From positions 6,076,001 through 6,140,000 of the forward strand of contig NZ_CP108508.1 in assembly GCF_035917275.1 (NCBI RefSeq): a stretch of DNA of 64,000 bases. Direction: 5' to 3'. Position numbers and translations under genes: made by a program. The notes under the pieces are model-generated. The model saw only the letters and a program-made list of their open reading frames with translations, made no database searches and was not told the DNA's origin. Shown here piece by piece: positions 53,014 to 61,096 of this stretch (within the stretch, counting starts at the first letter, position 1; every line of letters begins with the position of its first letter). Origin of the DNA: Streptomyces sp. NBC_01237 (GTDB lineage Bacteria > Actinomycetota > Actinomycetes > Streptomycetales > Streptomycetaceae).

Positions 53014-54976
53014 CGGCCTCCCCGACCTCGACGCCCTCGTCCGCGCGGCCACCGTGCGCTTCCTCCCGGAGGACCCCCGCTCGACGCAGATGTGGGGCAG
53101 CGGCTTCTTCATCGCGCCCGGCTGGATCCTGACCGCCGCGCACGTGCTGGTGCCGCATGTGCGGGAGAACCCCGGCATGCGCTTCAGGGTCGCCGGTGAC
53201 GAACGGCAGCACGGCATCGCCCCGACAGCGGTCCGGCTGCGGAAGTGGCTGGTCACCGACCCGTGGAGCGACCGCATTCCGGCCCAGCGCGATCTGGCCC
53301 TGGTGCGGCTGCTCGATGACACCGTCGAGCACGAGTGCGTCTGGATGGGCGACCGGGCGGTGTCCGGCGCGGGGGAGCGGCTGGCCTTCGGATTCCGGCC
53401 GACACCGGACGAGGCCGAGGAGGACAGCGGGCCGTACGGACTCTGGCGCGGCACGGTCCGGGCGAACGTCGACGACGGTGCCGTCGCCGTCCGGTTCGAG
53501 TCCCTGGCCGAATTTCCCCCCGGGGTCTCGGGCGGCCCCGTGCTCGATCCCGCCACCGGGGCCGTGCTGGAGATCGTCAAGTCCGGCCGCGAGGACCAGG
53601 ACGGCGGGCGTGCCGTCTCCGCCACCGCCCTGCGCCGGTTCGGCGGGCTGTACCGGGAGGTCATGGACGCCCACGACCGCTGGCACCACGGCCGGCGGGG
53701 GGACACCGGCAGCTGGACCGCCCACCAGGCCCGGATCGGCGGCCGGAGCGCCGGCCTCGACCCCGAACAGTGGTCCCCCGAGGACCGGGTGAACGCCCTG
53801 AACCACCTCGCGGGCCTGGCTCCCGCCCCCATGGGCGTCGTGGCCGAACTGGCGCGCGACGTACGGGGTGAGCGGCTGTCGCACACCGGCCCGGCGCCCA
53901 TGACCTGGCGGGACGGCCACGGGCTGCTCTACGGAGGCGACGGCAGCCCCCTCCCGGCGTACGTGTTCATGCACTACCTGCGGCTCGTCGGTGAGTTCAC
54001 CCGCGACTACGGGGGCGACACGAGCGGGCTCGACGCATGGCTGAACGACCGGCTGCGCCGCCTTCCGCCGCAGCTGCGCCGACTGGTGGAACAGGCCCGG
54101 CTGCCGGACAGGGAGAGCGCGGACCGTGTCGTCATCCCCTACCCGGGGCCCGCCGACCCGGCCCATGTCGTCGTCGTCGAACTCGACGAACTGCCGTACG
54201 GGACCCTGCACTGGCAGATCAGGATCGACGACGGCAGCGGTGACCACGAGATCTTCGCCTCGGAGACCGACCCCAACGGAGTGACACCGGGCCGCCTCCG
54301 CCTCAATCTGCGCGAACACCTGGCCGAAGCCTTCCACTTCGCCGACACGGCGGGCGGGGTCCCCGCGCCCTGCGAAGTCGTCGTGCCCGCCGGGTACTTC
54401 GACACACCGGTGCACCGATGGCAGCTCGCCGACGAGGCGCCCCTGGGCGATCCCGCCCATCTGCCGGTGGGGGTGAGACGGCGGATCGTCCTGCGCAACG
54501 TGGACCGGCGCGGGGAACCCGACCCCCTCTGGACGGACCGCTGGAGCGCGGCGGCCGGCCCCGGACCGCTCACGGCGGTCCGGATGCCGCCCACCGGACA
54601 GCTGCCCCGGAGCAGGCACTTCGCCGACATCCAGCCGTCCGGCATCCCGGTGCTGTGCCGGCCCGTGGGCCGGGGCGTCGGACGCAAGGCCATCGAGTTC
54701 GCCTTCGACGCGGGCCACGGCATCGCCCTGTGGCGCATCGACGGCCATGACCGGGGCCCCTGCGGCAGCGACTGCGAGGACCTGCACAAGGGCGTGGCCG
54801 AACTGCTCGCGCACACCGGCTCCCTCCCCGAACTCCCCGACCGGCTGCGCCGCATCAGGGAGGAGATCCACGAGACCCGGACGACGGGGCACTGGGCCGA
54901 AGCCGTCGCCGTCATGTACGACGACCCCCGCCGCCCGGTGCCCGAGAGGCCCGTGGGACCGGTGGACTCACCATGA
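53006..54976 (+). CDS. Trypsin-like serine protease with VMAP-like C-terminal region
   Basis: 656 residues. N-terminal chymotrypsin-fold protease with complete triad: His46 (TAAHVL), Asp96 (RDLALVRL), Ser175 (GVSGGPVL). No signal peptide, so it acts in the cytoplasm. A central helical segment follows (~230-370), and a C-terminal VMAP-like domain (HWQIRIDD ... HRWQLADEAPLG ... HFADIQPSGIPVLCRPVG). This matches the protease effectors of vWA-MoxR-associated (VMAP) ternary systems, whose partners, MoxR and vWA proteins, are encoded next. Likely target: host proteins on trigger, or the precursor peptide encoded at 59538. Confidence 0.8.
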   Translation: MSDGLPDLDALVRAATVRFLPEDPRSTQMWGSGFFIAPGWILTAAHVLVPHVRENPGMRFRVAGDERQHGIAPTAVRLRKWLVTDPWSDRIPAQRDLALVRLLDDTVEHECVWMGDRAVSGAGERLAFGFRPTPDEAEEDSGPYGLWRGTVRANVDDGAVAVRFESLAEFPPGVSGGPVLDPATGAVLEIVKSGREDQDGGRAVSATALRRFGGLYREVMDAHDRWHHGRRGDTGSWTAHQARIGGRSAGLDPEQWSPEDRVNALNHLAGLAPAPMGVVAELARDVRGERLSHTGPAPMTWRDGHGLLYGGDGSPLPAYVFMHYLRLVGEFTRDYGGDTSGLDAWLNDRLRRLPPQLRRLVEQARLPDRESADRVVIPYPGPADPAHVVVVELDELPYGTLHWQIRIDDGSGDHEIFASETDPNGVTPGRLRLNLREHLAEAFHFADTAGGVPAPCEVVVPAGYFDTPVHRWQLADEAPLGDPAHLPVGVRRRIVLRNVDRRGEPDPLWTDRWSAAAGPGPLTAVRMPPTGQLPRSRHFADIQPSGIPVLCRPVGRGVGRKAIEFAFDAGHGIALWRIDGHDRGPCGSDCEDLHKGVAELLAHTGSLPELPDRLRRIREEIHETRTTGHWAEAVAVMYDDPRRPVPERPVGPVDSP

Positions 54977-55103
54977 CGACTTGGCCGGAAATCAGCTTTG
55001 GCGGGGTCTCGCGGGGGTACATTCCCGTGGGCCCATTTGCGGGCGCTGCCTGCCCCGTCGGCCAGAGCGCGGGAAGCCACCGACCGCCGACGAGGAGCGA
55101 GAA

Positions 55104-56114
55104 ATGAGCAACTGGCTGATTTACCGGGGTGAGGGAGACCCCGACCCGGACCGGATCGGCGACCTTCCGCCACCGCCCCCCTGGCGGGCCTTCACCGGTG
55201 AGCCGATCGGGCTGCCGGTCCCCGGACCGGACTCCTCGACCAAGCGCCGCCTCGGCGGACGCCCCCTGCTCCCGGTCCAGGACGAGGACGCGATCCAGCT
55301 CATCAACGCCGCCCTGTATCTGCGGCGACCGCTCCTGGTGACCGGGGAGCCCGGATCCGGGAAGAGCACGCTCGCGCACGCCGTCGCCCAGGAACTGGGC
55401 CTGGGAAGGGTCCTGCAATGGTCCGTCGTCAGCCGTACGGAACTGAAGCAGGGGCTGTACGAGTACGACGCGATCGGCCGGCTCCAGGACGCCCAGCTCT
55501 CCCGTGAGCGCGGCGCCGGTGAGGGCGACATCGGCGAGTACATCAAGCTCGGACCGCTGGGCACGGCACTCCTGCCCTCGGAGCGCCCCCGGGTGCTGCT
55601 CATCGACGAGCTGGACAAGAGCGACATCGACCTGCCGAACGACCTTCTGAACGTGCTGGAGGAGGGCGAGTTCCGCATCCCCGAACTGGAGCGCACCGCC
55701 AAGCGCGAGGGACACGCACCCGTCACCGTCCTGGACGACGACGGCCGCAGCGTGCCCGTCGTCGACGGCAAGGTGCGCTGCCGGGCCTTCCCCTTCGTCG
55801 TGATGACGAGCAACGGCGAACGCGACTTCCCCCGGCCGCTGCTGCGCCGCTGCATCCGGCTGAACCTGGAACCCCCGCGCGACGAACGGCTCGCCGCCCT
55901 GGTGCACGCCCACTTCGGGGAGGGCGCGCACGAGGCCAACCGCGACCTGCTGGAGAGCTTCAGCCGGGGCGACGACGAAGGGCTGCGGCCGACGGACGAA
56001 CTGCTCAACGCCATCTTCCTCACCCAGCACACCGCCCGGGAGGCGGGCAGCCGGCGGGATGGTATCGCCCGGCTGCTCATGCGTCCCCTGGAGCAGCACC
56101 CGCAGCAGCGGTGA
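55104..56114 (+). CDS. MoxR-type AAA+ ATPase
   Basis: 336 residues. Walker A GEPGSGKST, Walker B VLLIDELDKSDIDLPNDLLN, sensor 1 VVMTSNGERDFPRPLLRR. ATG 55104 has GAGGAGCG upstream. MoxR ATPases work with vWA-domain partners as chaperone or signalling modules; the vWA gene begins 8 bp after this stop. In vWA-MoxR-effector systems the pair couples NTP hydrolysis to effector control. Confidence 0.92.
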   Translation: MSNWLIYRGEGDPDPDRIGDLPPPPPWRAFTGEPIGLPVPGPDSSTKRRLGGRPLLPVQDEDAIQLINAALYLRRPLLVTGEPGSGKSTLAHAVAQELGLGRVLQWSVVSRTELKQGLYEYDAIGRLQDAQLSRERGAGEGDIGEYIKLGPLGTALLPSERPRVLLIDELDKSDIDLPNDLLNVLEEGEFRIPELERTAKREGHAPVTVLDDDGRSVPVVDGKVRCRAFPFVVMTSNGERDFPRPLLRRCIRLNLEPPRDERLAALVHAHFGEGAHEANRDLLESFSRGDDEGLRPTDELLNAIFLTQHTAREAGSRRDGIARLLMRPLEQHPQQR

Positions 56115-56121
56115 TGTGACG

Positions 56122-59100
56122 ATGACCTCCGCCGCCCGCAGCGCATCCGGCACCGAGCACGGTGTGCTCACGGCGCTGGTCGCCCGGCTCCGGGAGGCCG
56201 ACTTCAGCGCCACGGCCGAAGAGGTGGCGGACGCGCTGTGGCTCGCGCGCTGGGTCGGGCCCGCGACCTGGCCCGACGGGCATCCCGCCGCCGGGGCGGT
56301 CGCCGACCCCGCGTCCGGCGACCCGGCGGACCCGCTCACCGATGGGCCGGAGCCGGTGGCACCGCGCGTCCCCGGCCCCGCCGCGCCCACCGAGGGACGC
56401 GCGGCCCTGCGCGCCCCGGCCGCCCGGGGCGCAGGAGCCGAGGGCGGCGCCGGGCGCGGCGGCTCGCCCGTACGGGTCCCCACGGCACCCACCCTGCCCG
56501 ACCCGCTCGCCCTGCAACGCGCGCTGCGTCCCCTTCAGCGCTTCCGCGCGCCCTCCGTCCCGCCGCGCGGCCTCCTCGACGAGAAGGCCACCGCGCACCG
56601 GGCGGCCGAGACCGGGCTGACGCTGCCGGTGCTGCGCCCCGCCCGCCGCCGGGAGGCGCGCGCCCAACTGCTCATGGACGTCTCCTCCTCGACCATGGTG
56701 TGGGAGCAGACGCTCGACGAGCTGCGGGAGGTCTTCGAACGCGCGGGTGCCTTCCGCGAAGTACGCGTCCACTATCTGCACGAGGGCACGGACGGCACCC
56801 CGGGCGCCGCCACCACACCCACAACACCCGCCCCGGGCACGGGGCGGCTGCGGCCGCCGGCCCAGTTCACCGACCCCACCGGACGGCAGATCACGCTGCT
56901 GCTCAGCGACTGCGCCGGACCGATGTGGCGCAGCGGTGCCATGCAGCGGCTGCTCCACCGCTGGGCGGGCAGCATGCCGGTCGCCGTCGTCCAGCCGCTG
57001 CCGCAGCGGATGTGGCGCAACACCCATCTGCCCGCCCGGTCCGGGCTGCTGCGCAGGCCCGAAGGGCCCGCGGGGCGGCTGGAGTTCCTCTCCAGGGGCG
57101 AGGCGCCCCGCCGCGCGGTGGCCGTTCCGGTGCTGGCGCCCCACCACCTGCCCCTGGAGACCTGGGCGCGGCTGCTGTCGGGGACCGGCGAGCTGACGCT
57201 GCGGGCGGCGGCCGCCTGGGTCGGTGCCGACCCCCGGCCCGCCCCCGCGCCGGCGCCCCGCGCCACCGACGTCCCCGCCCGCGAACGGGTCCGGAACTTC
57301 CGCCGCCACGCCTCGCCCGCGGCGGTCCGGCTCGCCCAGTGGCTGACCACCACTCCGCTGGAACTGCCGGTGATGCAGCACCTCCAGCGCGCGATGCTGC
57401 CGGACAGCGGCCCCGACGTGCTCGCCGAAGTGCTTCTGGGGGGCCTGCTCACCCGTCTCGACCGGGGACTCGACAGTCCGGCCTACGCGTTCCGCGACGG
57501 CGTCTGGGCCGAGCTGCACCAACGGCTGGCGCCGGGCGACCCCGATCTGGCACTGAAACACCTGTCCCGTTACGTCGAAGGCCGCTGGGGGCGCACGGCC
57601 CGCAACTTCCCCGCGATGGCGGCGGCCTATCTGGCGGGCGGCGTGGAGCCCGCGGGACCGCCGGGCGGCTCCGTGGACGACCCGCTGCTGCGGGAGTTCG
57701 CCGTCGTCTCCACCCGGGTGCTGCGCGGCTCGCTGCCGCAGCCCGTCACCACGGGGGCCGAAGGCGCCGGCTCGCCCGGTGAACTCGCGGCCGAGGCACA
57801 GGCGCGGCTCGAACGGTTCCGGCGCCAGGGCACCTCGCGGGACCTGGATTCCGGCATTGCCCTGCTGACCTCGGCGGCCGGGGCCGAGCAGCGCCGCCCG
57901 GAGCGGGCCGGGCTCCACGCGGACCTGGCCGTGGCGCTCGTCGAGCGCTGGCAGGCGCGCCGGCTCGGCGAGGACCTGCGGGGCGCCCTGAGCGCCGCGG
58001 AGCGGGCCGTGCCCACCATCTCCCGGGCCTACCGGACCATGGGCGACGTACTGGTGCGGATGGCCGAGGAGGTGGCCTCGGCCGGGCCGGACACGGACGC
58101 GGTGCCCGACCGGTTCAGAGAGGCCGCCGCCGCGCCGGGGGAGGCCGCGGACGCGGACTCCGTACGGTTCCTGCTGCTGGACGACGCGCAGCGGGCGCTG
58201 GCGGACGCGGTCGCCGGGGGCGGAAGCATCGGCAGGACGGCCGCGGTCGTCCGTGCCCGGGTGCTCCAGGAGCTGGCCGCCGACTTCGCCGAACAGGCCC
58301 TGAGACTGCGCAACCCGCCGCCCGAGGGGCCCCAGGAGTGGTATTCGGCCACCATGCTCCAGTCGATCGACGTACTGGACACACTGGTCGAGGCGGACCC
58401 CGTCCCGCCGTCGTCGCTCTACCTCCGGGGCCGCTCCTACGCCCTGCTCGCCCGCCGGTTCGAGGGGCGGCTGGACGACGGTCCGTCCACCGATCCGGAG
58501 CGGGTGCGGGAAGCGGCCCGGCGGGCCCGCGCGGACCTGACCGAGTCGCTGGCCCGGATGACACGCCTGGTGAACGCCGACGGTGACGACACGGCGCCGG
58601 GGGCCGGTGACGACGGACCGCCGCGTACGGCGACGGCCGAATGGAAGCCCGCCCCCGCCGACCTGGTCGACGGCTGGATCGCCCTGGCGGAGGCCCATGA
58701 ACTGGCCTGGACCGGCCTCGACATGGAGACCGGCTGGGCGCACGCGTTGCGGGCGCTCGACGAGGGCCGCGCCGCCGCGGAGGGCTTGGCGCCCGGTCCC
58801 GGACGCGACCGGCTGACGCTGCGCTGTCTGGAGGCGAAGGCGTCCATCGAGAGCCGGCGCTTCCACGAGGGCGCGGAATCCCGGCGCGAGGCGCTCGACC
58901 GGGCCGTCGACGCCTGGGCGGAGGTCTGGGCGCTGACGCCCCCCGACAGCCCGTGGCAGCCCGGGAACCTCCAGATCTACGGTCTCACCCTGATGCGCCG
59001 GGGGCAGCTGAACGAATCCGAGGAGGATCTGCGCGAGACGGTGCGTCTGCTGCGGCGGTCCGTCGCCGGAACCTCCGGGAAGAGCCCCGCGCTCGCCGCC

Positions 59101-59541
59101 CGCCGAATGAATCTCGGGCTGGCGCTGATGGTCCGCTTCCGGCTCGTGGGAGCCCTGGTCGACCTGTACGAGGCCGACTGGATACTGGGAGCGGCGGCCC
59201 GCGAGGCGGTGTCGGGAGATGTCGCGGCCTCCGCCCACGCCATCCGCGGCCAGGTCGCCGAGGCGCTCGGCCGGTCGACCGGGGCCGAGGTGCGCTTCAC
59301 CGAGGCGGCGACGTACTTCAAGCAGGCCGCGGACCGTGCGCTCGCCGCCGGATCCGCCGTGATGGCCGCCGCCTACCTGGCGGACCGGGCCAGGATGCTG
59401 GAGCGGATCGCCGGACCGGACCGCGCGCTCACCGAGTACCACCGGGCGCTCGGCATCCTCACCGAGCACGGCGAGCAGCGCGACGAGGTCGCGGAGCGCA
59501 TCCGGGAGAGCGTGCACCAGCTCGAATCGGGTGACGCATGA
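56122..59541 (+). CDS. vWA-domain protein (SAV_2336-type) with long helical C-terminus
   Basis: 1139 residues from ATG 56122. An N-terminal ~150 residues of SAV_2336 type (TALVARLREADFSATAEEVADALWLARWV), a Pro/Ala linker, then a vWA-like domain with MIDAS DVSSST and LLLSDCAGPMW. The remaining ~650 residues are Ala/Leu/Arg-rich helical repeats, TPR-like (residues ~600-1130; AAERAVPTISRAYRTMGDVL, RMNLGLALMVRFRLVGALVD). Partner of the MoxR ATPase. Its stop overlaps the precursor-peptide start (ATGA 59538-59541), linking the conflict-type module and the peptide module in one operon. Confidence 0.85.
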   Translation: MTSAARSASGTEHGVLTALVARLREADFSATAEEVADALWLARWVGPATWPDGHPAAGAVADPASGDPADPLTDGPEPVAPRVPGPAAPTEGRAALRAPAARGAGAEGGAGRGGSPVRVPTAPTLPDPLALQRALRPLQRFRAPSVPPRGLLDEKATAHRAAETGLTLPVLRPARRREARAQLLMDVSSSTMVWEQTLDELREVFERAGAFREVRVHYLHEGTDGTPGAATTPTTPAPGTGRLRPPAQFTDPTGRQITLLLSDCAGPMWRSGAMQRLLHRWAGSMPVAVVQPLPQRMWRNTHLPARSGLLRRPEGPAGRLEFLSRGEAPRRAVAVPVLAPHHLPLETWARLLSGTGELTLRAAAAWVGADPRPAPAPAPRATDVPARERVRNFRRHASPAAVRLAQWLTTTPLELPVMQHLQRAMLPDSGPDVLAEVLLGGLLTRLDRGLDSPAYAFRDGVWAELHQRLAPGDPDLALKHLSRYVEGRWGRTARNFPAMAAAYLAGGVEPAGPPGGSVDDPLLREFAVVSTRVLRGSLPQPVTTGAEGAGSPGELAAEAQARLERFRRQGTSRDLDSGIALLTSAAGAEQRRPERAGLHADLAVALVERWQARRLGEDLRGALSAAERAVPTISRAYRTMGDVLVRMAEEVASAGPDTDAVPDRFREAAAAPGEAADADSVRFLLLDDAQRALADAVAGGGSIGRTAAVVRARVLQELAADFAEQALRLRNPPPEGPQEWYSATMLQSIDVLDTLVEADPVPPSSLYLRGRSYALLARRFEGRLDDGPSTDPERVREAARRARADLTESLARMTRLVNADGDDTAPGAGDDGPPRTATAEWKPAPADLVDGWIALAEAHELAWTGLDMETGWAHALRALDEGRAAAEGLAPGPGRDRLTLRCLEAKASIESRRFHEGAESRREALDRAVDAWAEVWALTPPDSPWQPGNLQIYGLTLMRRGQLNESEEDLRETVRLLRRSVAGTSGKSPALAARRMNLGLALMVRFRLVGALVDLYEADWILGAAAREAVSGDVAASAHAIRGQVAEALGRSTGAEVRFTEAATYFKQAADRALAAGSAVMAAAYLADRARMLERIAGPDRALTEYHRALGILTEHGEQRDEVAERIRESVHQLESGDA

Positions 59542-59714
59542 CGTCACCGCCCGACGACAGCAGCACGCCCCTGCCCGTTTTCGGGTCCCTGGCCGCCCTC
59601 GTCGACCACGGCGGCGCGACCGGGCACCCGGTGCTGGACGCCGTCCTGGCCGGTCTGCGCGACCGGTCGGCCGAGGCGGGCCCGTCCGTGGCGTACTACG
59701 AGGACGCCCCGTGA
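59538..59714 (+). CDS. Candidate radical-SAM-modified precursor peptide (FxSxx-COOH variant)
   Basis: 58 residues from ATG 59538, too short for many gene callers. N-terminal leader-like part TPLPVFGSLAALVDHGG, then a helix HPVLDAVLAGLRDR (family members have a similar PVLAHALRR helix) and a C-terminus SVAYYEDAP. Known FxSxx-COOH peptides end Phe-x-Ser-x-x; here the same five positions are Tyr-Glu-Asp-Ala-Pro, that is aromatic at -5 and an acceptor-type residue at -3. It overlaps the vWA stop (ATGA) and the radical SAM start (GTGA), so it is coupled on both sides. Proposed product: a Tyr-Glu-Asp three-residue cyclophane. Confidence 0.75.
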   Translation: MTSPPDDSSTPLPVFGSLAALVDHGGATGHPVLDAVLAGLRDRSAEAGPSVAYYEDAP

Positions 59715-61027
59715 AGGCGTGCGCCACGGCCGGTGCGGCGGCGGGTGCGGTAGCGGGTGCGGCGGAGGTCACCACCGCCGGTTCCGCTGCCACGGCCGGC
59801 CCCGCGCCGGACACCGTTCCGTACTGGCCGCACCGGGCGCTGGACACCGCGGCACTGCACCCGGTACCCCTGCGGCAGTTCGTGCTCAAGGTGCACAGCC
59901 GGTGCAACCTCGCCTGCGACTACTGCTACATCTACCGCAGCCCCGACACGAGCTGGCGCGAGCGCCCGGCCCGGGTCCCGGAAGGGACGATGGCCCGCAC
60001 CGCGGCCCGCATCGGCGAGCACGCGGCCGCCCACGGCCTGGACCGCATCCGGATCGAACTGCACGGCGGGGAGCCGCTGCTGGCGGGACCCGAACCGCTG
60101 CTCGCCTACACCCGAGCGGTACGCCGGGCGGTGCCCGGGGGCTGCGCGGTCCTGCCCAGCGTGCAGACCAACGGCACGCTGCTGACCGGTGGCGTCCTCG
60201 ACCGGCTCGGCGCCGAGGGCATCCGGGTGGGCCTGAGCCTGGACGGCGGGAGCGCCCGCCTGAACCGGCGGCGCGTGGGTCACGACGGCCGGGCCTCCTG
60301 GCCCGCCGCGTCCCGCGCCGCCGCGCTGCTGGCCCGGCGCGGTACGCAGTACGCGGGCATCCTCAGCACGATCGATCTCGACAGCGACCCGCGCGAGGTC
60401 TACACCTCGCTGCTGGCCCTGGACCCGCCCGGCCTGGACTTCCTGCTGCCGCACGCCAACTGGGGCGCGCCCCCGGCCGGGAAGGCGGCCATGCTTCCGG
60501 GGCGGCACCGGCCCGGCCCGGCGCCGTACGGACAGTGGCTGACGGAGGTCTTCGACCTGTGGTGGCAGTCGGACGGGCTGCGGACGGGAGTCCGGCTGTT
60601 CACGGAGATACTGGCCCTGCTGCTCGGCAGCCGCAGCGCCGCCGAGGCGGTCGGGCTCTCCCCGATGGCGGCGATCGTGGTCGACACGGACGGCGCCATC
60701 GAGCAGGTCGACTCGCTCAAGACCGCCTACGCGGGCGCCCCGGCGACCGGTCTGGACGTCTTCGCCCACTCCTTCGACGACGCGCTGCGCCACCCCGGCG
60801 TCGCCGCGCGCCAGCTGGGGGAGCGGGGGCTCGCGCCCGAGTGCCGCACCTGCCCGGTGCTCCGGGTGTGCGGCGGCGGCAACTACGCGCACCGGTACGC
60901 CCCGAAGAGCGGCTTTCTGCACCCGAGCGTCTACTGCGCCGACCTCGAACACCTCATACGGCACATCGCACGACGGCTGTGTGACGCGGGAAACAATGGT
61001 CACTGTTCGCCAACGGGCCCTCACTGA
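59711..61027 (+). CDS. fxsB: FxsB-type radical SAM/SPASM peptide-modifying enzyme
   Basis: 438 residues from GTG 59711, which overlaps the precursor stop by 4 bp (GTGA); an open frame upstream of this is not coding. The [4Fe-4S]-SAM motif is CNLACDYCYIY, with the GGEPLLAG (GGE) motif after. C-terminal Cys cluster CRTCPVLRVCGGGNYAHRY ... HPSVYC is the SPASM/twitch region for auxiliary clusters. FxsB enzymes make three-residue cyclophanes by joining an aromatic ring to a beta-carbon two residues later. The first ~45 residues (Ala/Gly-rich) may be dispensable. Confidence 0.9.
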   Translation: MKACATAGAAAGAVAGAAEVTTAGSAATAGPAPDTVPYWPHRALDTAALHPVPLRQFVLKVHSRCNLACDYCYIYRSPDTSWRERPARVPEGTMARTAARIGEHAAAHGLDRIRIELHGGEPLLAGPEPLLAYTRAVRRAVPGGCAVLPSVQTNGTLLTGGVLDRLGAEGIRVGLSLDGGSARLNRRRVGHDGRASWPAASRAAALLARRGTQYAGILSTIDLDSDPREVYTSLLALDPPGLDFLLPHANWGAPPAGKAAMLPGRHRPGPAPYGQWLTEVFDLWWQSDGLRTGVRLFTEILALLLGSRSAAEAVGLSPMAAIVVDTDGAIEQVDSLKTAYAGAPATGLDVFAHSFDDALRHPGVAARQLGERGLAPECRTCPVLRVCGGGNYAHRYAPKSGFLHPSVYCADLEHLIRHIARRLCDAGNNGHCSPTGPH

Positions 61028-61096
61028 ACGAAATCTGACGCACAATCGAATGGCTTGCGCACGAAGTCGAACAACTTGCGTCGAGGGAGTACCGGG

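Noticed and set aside
56077..59907. 1276-codon antisense frame opposite the vWA gene
   Set aside because: Very long but low-complexity Gly/Arg/Pro/Val composition; the sense strand encodes a domain-rich protein coupled to its neighbours.
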